A DNA stretch of 37,460 nucleotides from an uncultured Bacilli bacterium (GTDB taxonomy: Bacteria; Bacillota_I; Bacilli_A; RF39; UBA660), in assembly GCA_947628585.1 (NCBI GenBank), contig CANRAL010000011.1, positions 1-37,460 of the forward strand, in the 5' to 3' direction. Shown here piece by piece: positions 17,198-23,652 of this stretch (position 1 is its first letter; every line of letters starts with the position of its first letter). The position numbers and the translations under genes are program-made. The notes under the pieces were generated by a model. It was not told the origin of the DNA. It was given only the letters and a program-made list of their open reading frames with translations, and did no database searches.

Positions 17198-17506
17198 CTA
17201 TAATTTAATTTTAATGTCGACACCACTTGGTAAATCTAAGTGATTTAAAGCATCAACTGTTTCCTTACTAGGATTTTTAATATCAATTAATCTCTTATGT
17301 GTTCTTCTTTCAAATTGTTCACGAGCGTCTTTATATTTATGTACCGCTCTTAAAACTGTAATTTTTTCAATTTCAGTTGGAAGAGGTACAGGTCCAGATA
17401 TTTCGCCACCTGTTCTTTTAACAGTTTCGACAATTTTTCCAGCTGCAACATCTAATAAACGATGGTCATAAGCTTTTAAATTGATACGTACTTTGTTACT
17501 TGACAT
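17198..17506 (-). CDS. rpsJ: Small subunit ribosomal protein uS10, first gene of the cluster
   Basis: uS10 of the 30S head, which also takes part in NusB-mediated antitermination. It is recognised from [40 protein letters not shown] and [20 protein letters not shown]. Its 102 residues are normal. The chosen ATG has AAAGGAGG at 9 bases. An earlier out-of-frame ATG lies only 2 bases from that site and is unlikely to be used. The leader upstream contains two compact hairpins. Confidence 0.98.
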   Translation of the reverse strand: MSSNKVRINLKAYDHRLLDVAAGKIVETVKRTGGEISGPVPLPTEIEKITVLRAVHKYKDAREQFERRTHKRLIDIKNPSKETVDALNHLDLPSGVDIKIKL

Positions 17507-17517
17507 TTTTCATGTCC

Positions 17518-17563
17518 TCCTTTCGCCTATATCTAGTATAGACTTGCTCCGTCCAAGTTCTCT
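17518..17563 (-). promoter_or_regulatory. Structured leader before rpsJ
   Basis: Reading the minus strand toward rpsJ there are two adjacent hairpins, ACTTG-GACGGAG-CAAGT and CTATA-CTAGA-TATAG. The ribosome binding site AAAGGAGG follows immediately. The layout resembles an autoregulatory ribosomal leader. I cannot match it to a named family by eye. Confidence 0.45.
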
Positions 17564-17638
17564 AATTTCTAGAATGATTTTAACAACCTATCCTAGTGTA
17601 TCAGTAACCTTGCACATCTACGCCAGTCATACAAAAAC

Positions 17639-17668
17639 ATTTTAACATTAAAATATATGAAAAAGCAA
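17639..17668 (-). promoter_or_regulatory. Candidate promoter of the ribosomal cluster
   Basis: The minus strand has TTGCTT, an 18-base spacer and TAAAAT preceded by TGT (extended -10). It overlaps the 3' part of the terminator of the upstream surface protein gene. A second TGTTAAAAT occurs at 17577-17585 and could be an alternative, giving a shorter leader. Confidence 0.4.
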
Positions 17669-17692
17669 GTCTTTTTTTCCAAAAACTTGCTT
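17660..17692 (-). terminator. Terminator of surface protein copy 1
   Basis: The minus strand reads AAGCAAGT, a 14-base loop, then ACTTGCTT followed by TTTC. It begins a few bases past the stop codon of the 803-residue gene. Confidence 0.65.
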
Positions 17693-17695
17693 AAA

Positions 17696-20107
17696 TTAAA
17701 AATCTAAAACAGGATAATCACTACCTAATTTCCATTTGCTTAATGTATAACCTTCCAGTGATAGATCTATTTCTTTTAAATCTATACCTTCTATATTTTG
17801 ATTTAAAGTATTTACAAAATTTTGTTTTTTTATTTCATCTATAGTAATTGATGTTCCAACATTATCTAAATTTGAACCAGCTATATTTGCATTATTTAAA
17901 TAATAATTATATTCTATTTTATTATCTGGGCTAGAACTGATTTGAGCTAAGCTATATTTAGTTATAGCATCTATTGTTCCAATATTATATGTATTTTTTA
18001 AATAAATTTTTCCACCCATATTTATAATTCCACTAGCAATATTTTTGGCAGTAATATTTCCTTTATTATAGGAATTAATAATTGATACTGTAAAATTATT
18101 AAAATCACCGCCAACTCCAATTAATCCACTACTCACTTCAGAGGTTCCTGTTTTTTTGGTATTATTTATGACATCTCCTAAATTATATGAGTTTAAAACA
18201 GTAAGTTTTGCATTGGTTAATTTATTTAATCCAGCATGGCCTATTAAACCGCCTGCATAAGTTATTCTATTTTCAAATGAGTCGCTTGTAACATTTCCAG
18301 TATTATAACATTTATCCATAATTAATTCAGCATCATAAACTAAACCAATAATTCCCGCAGTTCTAAAAGAACCGGTTACGTTTCCTGTGTTATAAGAATT
18401 AGAAACTATATTAGTATCAATTTTAGAATTTTGAATTATCCCAACTAATCCGCCTACCCAACTATTATCGCTTGTTTTTCCAATAATATTTGCAACATTA
18501 TAACAATTATCAATACTAATTTCTCCAGCTACTCGACCAATAATACCTCCAGCATCAATTCCCTTAACCGTTGAATCATTATTTATTCCATTACTAGAAC
18601 CGGTTATATTCACTATTCCATAACTCATTCCCATTAAACCGCCTGTATGATTATCAAAATTTCCGCCAATATATCCTTCAACATTCCCTTCATTATGAGA
18701 ATTTTTTATAATTGTCAAATTTGTGTTACTAGAATCTTTTCCTAAAAGTCCCCCAGCATAACTTCCTAAATTATTTGTTACTTCTCCTTTATTAATACTA
18801 TTTTCAATTGTTAATACTCCATCTGTACGACCAATTAATCCCCCAGTACTTGCACCATTAGTTATTTTACCATTATTTATACAATTTTTAATCGTTGTAA
18901 TTCCACTACCATTGTTATTACCTATAATTCCTCCCGTTAGCCATTCATTACTTTCACTTGTTACATTTACATTATTAACACAATTTTCAATATTTATTTG
19001 ACAACCCAAATTTTCTCCAATTATTCCACCTATTGTTGCTCGTACTGCGCTTGTTATTTCACCTGTTATTGTTAAATTTTTTATTTCTATTTTTGAATTT
19101 CCAGACATCATACCAAATAATCCTAATCTTGCATCGGCTACTGTATTTGATATATGAATATTTTTAATTGTATTATTTAATCCATCAAAATTACCTGAAA
19201 AGGCATTAACATTACTATAACCTATTGGTGTGAATCCTTTTCCATTTTTATCTGTTAATTCATTCATTAAGGCTTCACTACCTGTTTGGTAATCACTTAT
19301 ATTTCCAAAATCTAAATCTTTTGTTAATATATAATACTTTCCTTCTTTACTATCTCCTTTATTTACTTCTTCACTTAATTTTACTAAATCATTTATGGTA
19401 CTTATTTCATTTAATAATTTTTCTTTGGTTAATATTATTTTTCCTTCAAATTTCTTTCCTGCATTTAGTTGTTGATTATAATCTAAATTCTTAAATATTA
19501 TCGTTATCTTCCATTCATCGGTTGTACTTCTTGTATCACTTCCTACTACCCTTATTACTTCATCTTCGGCTATTGCATATAAACCTTCTGCTTCCGTTAT
19601 ATCATATCCTTCTGTTGTTTTATTTAATCTTTTCTTTATTTCATACTCATTTTCATTTTTTTCTACTTTTATTACTAATTCAGGTATTCCTTTATATTCT
19701 TCTAAATTTTCTTTTTCTTTTGCTTCTTTCGTTATAAACTTTTTTATTTCTCCTTCTTTTTCATAACTAGAATATTCTATTTCATTATTTTCTATTAATA
19801 TATAAACATTATATGTTGCTTCGGCTTCATTGGTTGTATTATTCGCTATTAAGGTGGCTTTAGCTATACTTGTTTCACTTACATCATCTCCATCTTGTTG
19901 TAAATTTTCTTCACTTATATTTAAAGTTATTCCTTCATCAGTTAAAAAAGATAAATCATCCACTGTTCCACTTGTTGTATTTATATTAGCTATTGTAGTA
20001 TTTCCATTATTACTTTGAAAATAAGCATAAGTTGCACCAATCACAACTATTAATATTACAAATAATCCTATTATAGACAATATTAATGACTTTTTCTTAT
20101 TTTCCAT
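17696..20107 (-). CDS. GLUG-repeat surface protein, copy 1 (803 aa)
   Basis: The N-terminus MENKKKSLILSIIGLFVILI continues into GATYAYFQS, a membrane-spanning signal like those of TasA/CalY-type proteins handled by SipW-like peptidases. Residues about 35-230 form an extracellular domain. From about residue 300 to 770 there are roughly eleven repeats of a GGIIG/GGLIG core followed by an NCYN-like strand and a turn, the pattern of the GLUG family of beta-helical surface repeats. The end (YTLSKWKLGSDYPVLDF) is shared with copy 2; there is no LPxTG-like signal, so anchoring is through the N-terminus or by release. I use the third in-frame ATG (20107) because it aligns with copy 2. The N-terminal half is almost identical to copy 2, while the repeats differ. 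Role in adhesion is inference. Confidence 0.82.
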   Translation of the reverse strand: MENKKKSLILSIIGLFVILIVVIGATYAYFQSNNGNTTIANINTTSGTVDDLSFLTDEGITLNISEENLQQDGDDVSETSIAKATLIANNTTNEAEATYNVYILIENNEIEYSSYEKEGEIKKFITKEAKEKENLEEYKGIPELVIKVEKNENEYEIKKRLNKTTEGYDITEAEGLYAIAEDEVIRVVGSDTRSTTDEWKITIIFKNLDYNQQLNAGKKFEGKIILTKEKLLNEISTINDLVKLSEEVNKGDSKEGKYYILTKDLDFGNISDYQTGSEALMNELTDKNGKGFTPIGYSNVNAFSGNFDGLNNTIKNIHISNTVADARLGLFGMMSGNSKIEIKNLTITGEITSAVRATIGGIIGENLGCQINIENCVNNVNVTSESNEWLTGGIIGNNNGSGITTIKNCINNGKITNGASTGGLIGRTDGVLTIENSINKGEVTNNLGSYAGGLLGKDSSNTNLTIIKNSHNEGNVEGYIGGNFDNHTGGLMGMSYGIVNITGSSNGINNDSTVKGIDAGGIIGRVAGEISIDNCYNVANIIGKTSDNSWVGGLVGIIQNSKIDTNIVSNSYNTGNVTGSFRTAGIIGLVYDAELIMDKCYNTGNVTSDSFENRITYAGGLIGHAGLNKLTNAKLTVLNSYNLGDVINNTKKTGTSEVSSGLIGVGGDFNNFTVSIINSYNKGNITAKNIASGIINMGGKIYLKNTYNIGTIDAITKYSLAQISSSPDNKIEYNYYLNNANIAGSNLDNVGTSITIDEIKKQNFVNTLNQNIEGIDLKEIDLSLEGYTLSKWKLGSDYPVLDF
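19361..19834. repeat. 474-bp tract apparently identical to 28457-28930 (copy 1 side)
   Basis: Compared base by base by eye with a constant offset of 9096, I found no difference in this stretch. Flanking bases of the two genes do differ (19358, 19360 and 19835 are the nearest mismatches). It encodes the middle of the shared N-terminal domain. Confidence 0.8.
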
Positions 20108-20148
20108 ATATATCATCATCCTTTTATCAAATACTCTATCTAAAGCCC

Positions 20149-20175
20149 ATTTTACTATATATATATATATATCAA
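20149..20175 (-). promoter_or_regulatory. Promoter of copy 1 with a (TA)n spacer
   Basis: The minus strand reads TTGATA, then a TA repeat, then G and TAAAAT, with a 15-base spacer. The uninterrupted alternating TA tract is 17 bases (20156-20172). The same layout and length occur before copy 2. A spacer of 15 is short for a housekeeping promoter; one added TA unit would give 17. Confidence 0.55.
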
Positions 20176-20199
20176 GCGTTGGTTTTTTAATTTAAAAAA

Positions 20200-20218
20200 T
20201 TTGACAAAAGTTTGACAA
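20200..20218. repeat. TTTGACAA direct repeat upstream of copy 1 promoter
   Basis: TTTGACAA occurs twice at 20200-20207 and 20211-20218, an 11-bp period, about one helical turn. It lies about 25 bases upstream of the -35. The same pair is present before copy 2. Confidence 0.6.
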
Positions 20219-20223
20219 TATAA

Positions 20224-20252
20224 AAACACTATCCATTTTCGAATAGTGTATG
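20224..20252 (-). terminator. Hairpin ending the higBA transcript; shared with copy 2 locus
   Basis: The minus strand reads CACTATTC-GAAAAT-GGATAGTG followed by TTTTTATATTG. It serves as a terminator after higA. Nearly the same sequence follows rpmE at 29316-29338, so it seems to belong to the duplicated surface protein cassette. Confidence 0.65.
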
Positions 20253-20265
20253 CAATATCAAATCT

Positions 20266-21357
20266 TTAAATATTATCAACCCATTTATATCTTTCACGAT
20301 ATTTTGCCATAAAACTATAATCCTCATTTTCCCTTTGCATTCTACCAATAACGATTCCTGGTTTTACATTTTGAGTTTGGGCAAAATTTTTAATGGAAGT
20401 AATATCTAATTTTGATTTCTTTAAAAATTTATTATAATCTATGTCATTTATCAATTGATTCTTTGCAAAATTATCAGCCCTTTTTTCAATTTCACTATCT
20501 ATAAAATAATAGTCAATGTATTGATTTTCAAAATCTTCATTTATTAAATGACCTATCTCATGAAATAACGTAAACCAAAATATATCAGAAAATGATTGGC
20601 GAAGTGTCATACAAAGTAATACCTTATCATTCTTTTTTTGAATATATCCTTGAACTGGGGCTCCAACAAAGTTATGGACAACTTCAAAAACTATTCCACA
20701 TTTAGAAAAAATATTTTTTAATTCCAAAATCATTTCATTAGCTTCAAGAAACATAGTTTTTTTTATTTCCAAACATTTGTCTTCTAATAATTTTTTATTA
20801 AATTTACAATCTACAATAGTCTTTTCCGTTAAATGTTCACATATTTTTTTCCATGCATATAAAATATTAACATTTACTCTTATTTTTTTAGATCCTCGAA
20901 AGGAAACTTGTTGCAATGGCAAATTAGGTATTGATAATAAATTATTAACACATAAAAATTTTCTCATATTTAAAAGAGTTTGAGCTTTAGTTGGTTCTTT
21001 AGCAATTATTTCATTTAATTCACAATATTTAACAATATCTTTTAATTCATTTAATACTTGAAATTCTTCTTTTTCAATATGATTAAGTTTTTCTAATTCT
21101 AATAATTCTTTATCATAGTTACCTTGTAAATTAATCCAAAATTCAGTTGGAATATTAAATACATATTCCAACGAATTAGCAAATTTAGAAGATATATTTT
21201 TTTTACCTTTTATTATTTCACAAATATGTTTAGGAGAATAACCAGTTCTTATCGCTAATTCTTCTTGAGACATTTTATTTTCATCTAACAATTCTTTAAT
21301 AGTTATTCCTGGATGAATTAATAAATCAAGGGATAAGCCATTCATTTTTTCCATCAT
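20266..21357 (-). CDS. higA: HigA-type antitoxin fused to an ImmA/IrrE metallopeptidase domain (363 aa)
   Basis: Residues about 14-70 form a Cro/C1-type helix-turn-helix of the HigA/VapI kind (ITIKELLDENKMSQEELAIR, TGYSPKHICEIIKGKKNIS). The C-terminal part, about 215-320, is an ImmA/IrrE-like zinc peptidase with the HEIGH motif (H266, E267, H270) and a downstream Glu in EIEKRADNFA (E291) as likely third ligand. The protein would neutralise the toxin encoded just upstream and repress the operon; the peptidase could cleave a partner or itself to release repression, which is inference. This fusion is known in the HigA group. Its start lies inside higB (32-base overlap) behind AAAGGAG, so the two are translationally coupled. 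Confidence 0.85.
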   Translation of the reverse strand: MMEKMNGLSLDLLIHPGITIKELLDENKMSQEELAIRTGYSPKHICEIIKGKKNISSKFANSLEYVFNIPTEFWINLQGNYDKELLELEKLNHIEKEEFQVLNELKDIVKYCELNEIIAKEPTKAQTLLNMRKFLCVNNLLSIPNLPLQQVSFRGSKKIRVNVNILYAWKKICEHLTEKTIVDCKFNKKLLEDKCLEIKKTMFLEANEMILELKNIFSKCGIVFEVVHNFVGAPVQGYIQKKNDKVLLCMTLRQSFSDIFWFTLFHEIGHLINEDFENQYIDYYFIDSEIEKRADNFAKNQLINDIDYNKFLKKSKLDITSIKNFAQTQNVKPGIVIGRMQRENEDYSFMAKYRERYKWVDNI

Positions 21358-21673
21358 GATATTCTATCACTCCTTTTATATTGACATTTTTGCATTCTTT
21401 TAAACCATTATTATCCATTTTCTCCGACAATGGTTCTACTATTAATCTATAATTTTTATTTAAATGTATACCAAATAAATTATTTAAATTTCCGGAAAGA
21501 GGATGAGGTTTTCCTAAACCATAATTTAAATATTCTTTAAAATTTGCTGAAGCTTTCATTTCATTTATTCTTTGAAAAAGCATTCTTGCCATTTCTAAAC
21601 CAACTTTTTTTACTAATTTATCTGCGTTAAAAATTATTTTTTTTACTTTAGGATCGTATACTACAAGTTGCAA
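21326..21673 (-). CDS. higB: HigB/RelE-like toxin (115 aa), TTG start
   Basis: The protein has the RelE-fold killer-protein pattern: an N-terminal helical part (MARMLFQRINEMKASANFKE), then GLGKPHPLSGNLNNLFGIHL and KNYRLIVEP, where the basic and aromatic residues of the mRNA-cutting site normally lie. Toxins of this family cleave mRNA on the ribosome. The start is a TTG preceded by AAAGGAGGG at 7 bases; no better ATG exists. A promoter and an inverted repeat lie just upstream. The toxin-first order matches higBA loci. There is no other sign of a plasmid or prophage around it. Confidence 0.83.
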   Translation of the reverse strand: MQLVVYDPKVKKIIFNADKLVKKVGLEMARMLFQRINEMKASANFKEYLNYGLGKPHPLSGNLNNLFGIHLNKNYRLIVEPLSEKMDNNGLKECKNVNIKGVIEYHDGKNEWLIP

Positions 21674-21692
21674 ACCTTAACCCTCCTTTATT

Positions 21693-21711
21693 AATTACCT
21701 AAAAGGTAATT
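21693..21711. promoter_or_regulatory. Operator-like inverted repeat at the higBA start point
   Basis: AATTACC-TAAAA-GGTAATT, a perfect 7-bp inverted repeat with a five-base centre. It overlaps the expected transcription start just after the -10, where a HigA repressor would be expected to bind. Confidence 0.6.
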
Positions 21712-21713
21712 TA

Positions 21714-21742
21714 ATTTTAACATTTAATCTAATTTAAATCAA
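21714..21742 (-). promoter_or_regulatory. higBA promoter
   Basis: The minus strand has TTGATT, a spacer of exactly 17 bases, then TAAAAT preceded by TGT (extended -10). This is one of the best promoter matches in the window. Confidence 0.65.
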
Positions 21743-21754
21743 CAATATTTTATT

Positions 21755-21806
21755 AAAAAAAAAAAAAAAAAAAGATAACTATCAAAATTAATAATTATCT
21801 TTTAAA
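21755..21806 (-). terminator. Terminator of hpf with a 19-base T tail
   Basis: The minus strand has AGATAATTA and TAGTTATCT (nine pairs with one G-U) around a loop, followed by 19 T. It separates hpf from higBA. Confidence 0.75.
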
Positions 21807-21818
21807 ATTATATTATAA

Positions 21819-22349
21819 TTATTTAACGTTAATAATTCCTAGTTTACCATCTTTTCTTTGATATAAAACTGAAACGCATTCTTCATCAATATTTTTAAAT
21901 ACAAAGAAATCATGATTTAATAATTCCATTTGTAAAATTGCTTCTTCTTCATCCATTGGTTTCATTTCTACATTTTTTCTTTTTACAATTTTAGTTTCAT
22001 CAATTTCTTCTTCGGCAACATCAAAGTTAAAATTCATTTCAAATTTATCAATATTTTTATATTTATCATTTAATCTATTTTTATTTCTTCTTATTTGCTT
22101 TTCTAATTTATCTGCTACCAAATCTATTGCTGCATATAAATCTTGATGATGTTCTTCAGCTCTTAAAGTAAAACGACTTGTAGGAATAGTTACTTCAATA
22201 ATTTGTTCATTATTTCTTATTCTGATAATTACTTTTCCTTCAACATTTTTACTTTCAAAATAACGATCTAGTTTACTTACTTTTTCATTAATATAATCCT
22301 TTATAGCCTTAGTAACAGTAACTTTATCTCCCCGAATATTTAATTTCAT
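21819..22349 (-). CDS. hpf: Ribosome hibernation promoting factor, long form
   Basis: Long HPF (176 residues) dimerises inactive ribosomes into 100S particles in resting cells. The N-terminal S30AE domain is visible in MKLNIRGDKVTVTKAIKDYI, KLDRYF and EEHHQDLYAAIDLVADKLEK. The C-terminal dimerisation domain is visible in KPMDEEEAILQMELLNHDFF and the end SVLYQRKDGKLGIINVK. It has its own extended -10 promoter and a strong terminator. Its position next to a cold-shock gene fits a group of stress and rest functions. Confidence 0.96.
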   Translation of the reverse strand: MKLNIRGDKVTVTKAIKDYINEKVSKLDRYFESKNVEGKVIIRIRNNEQIIEVTIPTSRFTLRAEEHHQDLYAAIDLVADKLEKQIRRNKNRLNDKYKNIDKFEMNFNFDVAEEEIDETKIVKRKNVEMKPMDEEEAILQMELLNHDFFVFKNIDEECVSVLYQRKDGKLGIINVK

Positions 22350-22369
22350 TATATCACTCTCCTAAAATG

Positions 22370-22378
22370 ATTATAACA
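22370..22378 (-). promoter_or_regulatory. Extended -10 promoter of hpf
   Basis: The minus strand reads TGTTATAAT, a perfect extended -10, about 20 bases before the ATG. The mRNA leader would therefore be very short, barely including the AGGAG site. No convincing -35. Confidence 0.55.
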
Positions 22379-22387
22379 TTATTCCAC

Positions 22388-22413
22388 GAAAAAAACTACT
22401 AAATTGTAGTAGT
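22388..22413 (-). terminator. Terminator overlapping the csp stop codon
   Basis: The minus strand reads ACTACTA-CAATT-TAGTAGT followed by TTTTTTC. The stop codon of the cold-shock gene lies in the stem. Confidence 0.75.
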
Positions 22414-22614
22414 CATTCTTTGTTCTATTACATCAATAGCTTGAAGCCCTTTTGGTGTTTCCACAAGCTTAAAATCTACAATACTGCCTTCACTTAAGGT
22501 TTTAAACCCATCTTTAACAATTGCTGAATAATGTACAAAGATGTCTGAAAGTTGTTCATTTTCAATGAAACCATATCCTTTTTCATTGTTGAACCATTTA
22601 ACCTTTCCAGTCAT
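22399..22614 (-). CDS. Cold-shock domain protein
   Basis: A 71-residue single-domain protein of the CspA/CspB family, which binds single-stranded RNA and DNA and relaxes RNA structure. RNP1 is visible as KGYGFIE and RNP2 as DIFVHYS, after [11 protein letters not shown]. It has a strong ribosome binding site (GGAAGGAG) and its own promoter and terminator, so it is a one-gene unit. Which of the usual several csp paralogues it corresponds to cannot be told. Confidence 0.95.
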   Translation of the reverse strand: MTGKVKWFNNEKGYGFIENEQLSDIFVHYSAIVKDGFKTLSEGSIVDFKLVETPKGLQAIDVIEQRMTTTI

Positions 22615-22645
22615 TATTCCTTTTCACTCCTTCCTTGATAAAACT

Positions 22646-22654
22646 AATATAGCA
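22646..22654 (-). promoter_or_regulatory. Extended -10 promoter of the cold-shock gene
   Basis: The minus strand reads TGCTATATT, an extended -10, about 30 bases before the start codon. A palindrome TTAACGGTTAA lies just upstream at the place of the spacer. Confidence 0.45.
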
Positions 22655-22700
22655 TGGCTTAACGGTTAAAGGAATAACTAATCGTCCTACAAATTTCGAC

Positions 22701-22747
22701 AAAAAAATTAAACGACCTCAAAATATTAACATATTAAAAAATCGTTT
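22701..22747 (-). terminator. Probable terminator of the spoIID-spoIIID gene group
   Basis: The minus strand has AAACGA and TCGTTT enclosing an inner hairpin AATAT-GTTA-ATATT, followed by AATTTTTTTG. It starts shortly after the stop codon of the 198-residue gene. Confidence 0.5.
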
Positions 22748-22754
22748 GCAATGC

Positions 22755-23351
22755 TTATTTCAAAAATTCATCAAGTAAAAACGTATCATTGTTAGAGAAC
22801 ATGTATCCTATATTTTGAGATTTTTCTTCTATTTCTTTTAAAAAGTCACTTAAATTAGGATTTAAACCAAATCCAAATATATTTCTTTTCTTTAATCTAC
22901 TATTTATTAACTTAATTATTTCTTTTTGATTTAATAAATTTGTTTCAATAAATAAACTATGTTTTTCTTTATAATAATCTATATAACTAATTATACAATA
23001 TGTATTATTATAATTTAAATAAGCATTGGTATTATTTAATTTATATATTTTCATTTCATTAATTATATTAATTTTTCGATAATTTAAATTGGTTAATACA
23101 TTTATTAAAACATCTATATCTGCTTTAGTATAACTAGGATTAATAATAACTGTTATATTATCTCCAAATAAAGTATTATTTATTTTCTTTTCATTTATAA
23201 ACTTTTTATAACTAGATATAAATAATTTAATATTAGCTATTTTACCATTTTTTAAAGCTTTATTATTTATTTTATATTTTATTATTTTATTATTTTTTTT
23301 CGAATAATATAATAAACAATCATCTACAAAGTATAGGATATTTTTATGCAT
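22755..23351 (-). CDS. Unknown protein after spoIIID, possible degenerate MreB/Mbl-like (198 aa)
   Basis: Not firmly recognised. The protein is rich in Asn, Ile, Lys and Tyr, with no signal peptide. It starts 4 bases after spoIIID ends, so it is co-transcribed with it. In B. subtilis the gene after spoIIID is mbl, an actin-like protein of the cell cylinder. Faint similarity of pattern can be seen: an N-terminal hydrophobic beta pair, and ITVIINPSYTKADIDVLINV in the place where MreB-type proteins have a V-x-x-P-x-x-x-T-x-x-E segment. However, the nucleotide-binding DLGTAN motif is missing and the length is about 60% of MreB. A decayed, non-nucleotide-binding relative is my inference; it could also be unrelated. 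Confidence 0.5.
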   Translation of the reverse strand: MHKNILYFVDDCLLYYSKKNNKIIKYKINNKALKNGKIANIKLFISSYKKFINEKKINNTLFGDNITVIINPSYTKADIDVLINVLTNLNYRKINIINEMKIYKLNNTNAYLNYNNTYCIISYIDYYKEKHSLFIETNLLNQKEIIKLINSRLKKRNIFGFGLNPNLSDFLKEIEEKSQNIGYMFSNNDTFLLDEFLK

Positions 23352-23355
23352 AATT

Positions 23356-23601
23356 TTACCTCTTTTTATATTTTAATCTAGTAGTTTCTCCTCCTCTTAT
23401 ATGTCTTTCTTCAAGATGTTTTAACATAATTGAATCAATTTCTTTAGCTAAATTTTCATCAATTTTTTTTAATCGTTCACTTAAATCTTTATGAACTGTA
23501 CTTTTACTAACATTATATTTATTAGCAATAGTTCTAATAGTATCTTTAGTTTTTAACATATAATTAGCTTCATCTACTACTCTTTTATTAATATCTTTCA
23601 T
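23356..23601 (-). CDS. spoIIID: Sporulation transcription factor SpoIIID
   Basis: Small DNA-binding regulator of mother-cell genes under sigma-E and toward sigma-K. The 81 residues match the family: MKDINKRVVDEANYMLKTKD, then the helix-turn-helix TIRTIANKYNVSKSTVHKDL and the C-terminal helix ending GGETTRLKYKKR, including the conserved RHIRGGE. It lies in the order spoIID, spoIIQ-like, spoIIID known from B. subtilis. A hairpin upstream carries its AAGGGG ribosome binding site in the 3' arm. Confidence 0.95.
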   Translation of the reverse strand: MKDINKRVVDEANYMLKTKDTIRTIANKYNVSKSTVHKDLSERLKKIDENLAKEIDSIMLKHLEERHIRGGETTRLKYKKR

Positions 23602-23613
23602 TTATTAAACAAC

Positions 23614-23640
23614 CCCTTAATAAAATTTATTATTAAGAGG
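23614..23640 (-). promoter_or_regulatory. Hairpin between spoIIQ-like gene and spoIIID, covering the spoIIID ribosome binding site
   Basis: CTTAATAA-AATTTA-TTATTAAG, a perfect 8-bp stem extended by C-G pairs. On the transcribed strand the 3' arm continues into AAGGGG, the only candidate ribosome binding site for spoIIID. The following TTGTTTAAT is a poor terminator tail, so both attenuation and occlusion of the start are possible. Confidence 0.45.
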
Positions 23641-23652
23641 TTTAATTTATGA

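Noticed and set aside
17495-17513. Five-codon upstream ORF (MKNVK) overlapping the rpsJ start
   Set aside because: Its ATG is only two bases from the GGAGG core, too close for initiation, while the rpsJ ATG has ideal spacing.
19522-19737. Plus-strand ORF of 71 residues, repeated identically at 28618-28833
   Set aside because: It is the antisense shadow of the shared N-terminal domain of the two surface proteins, rich in Leu and Phe, with no start signals. Its conservation only reflects identity of the coding strand.
20200-20225. TTGACA-like boxes on the plus strand before higA
   Set aside because: The spacing from either box to TATAAA is far from 17 bases and transcription would run into higA antisense; better explained as a direct-repeat binding site.
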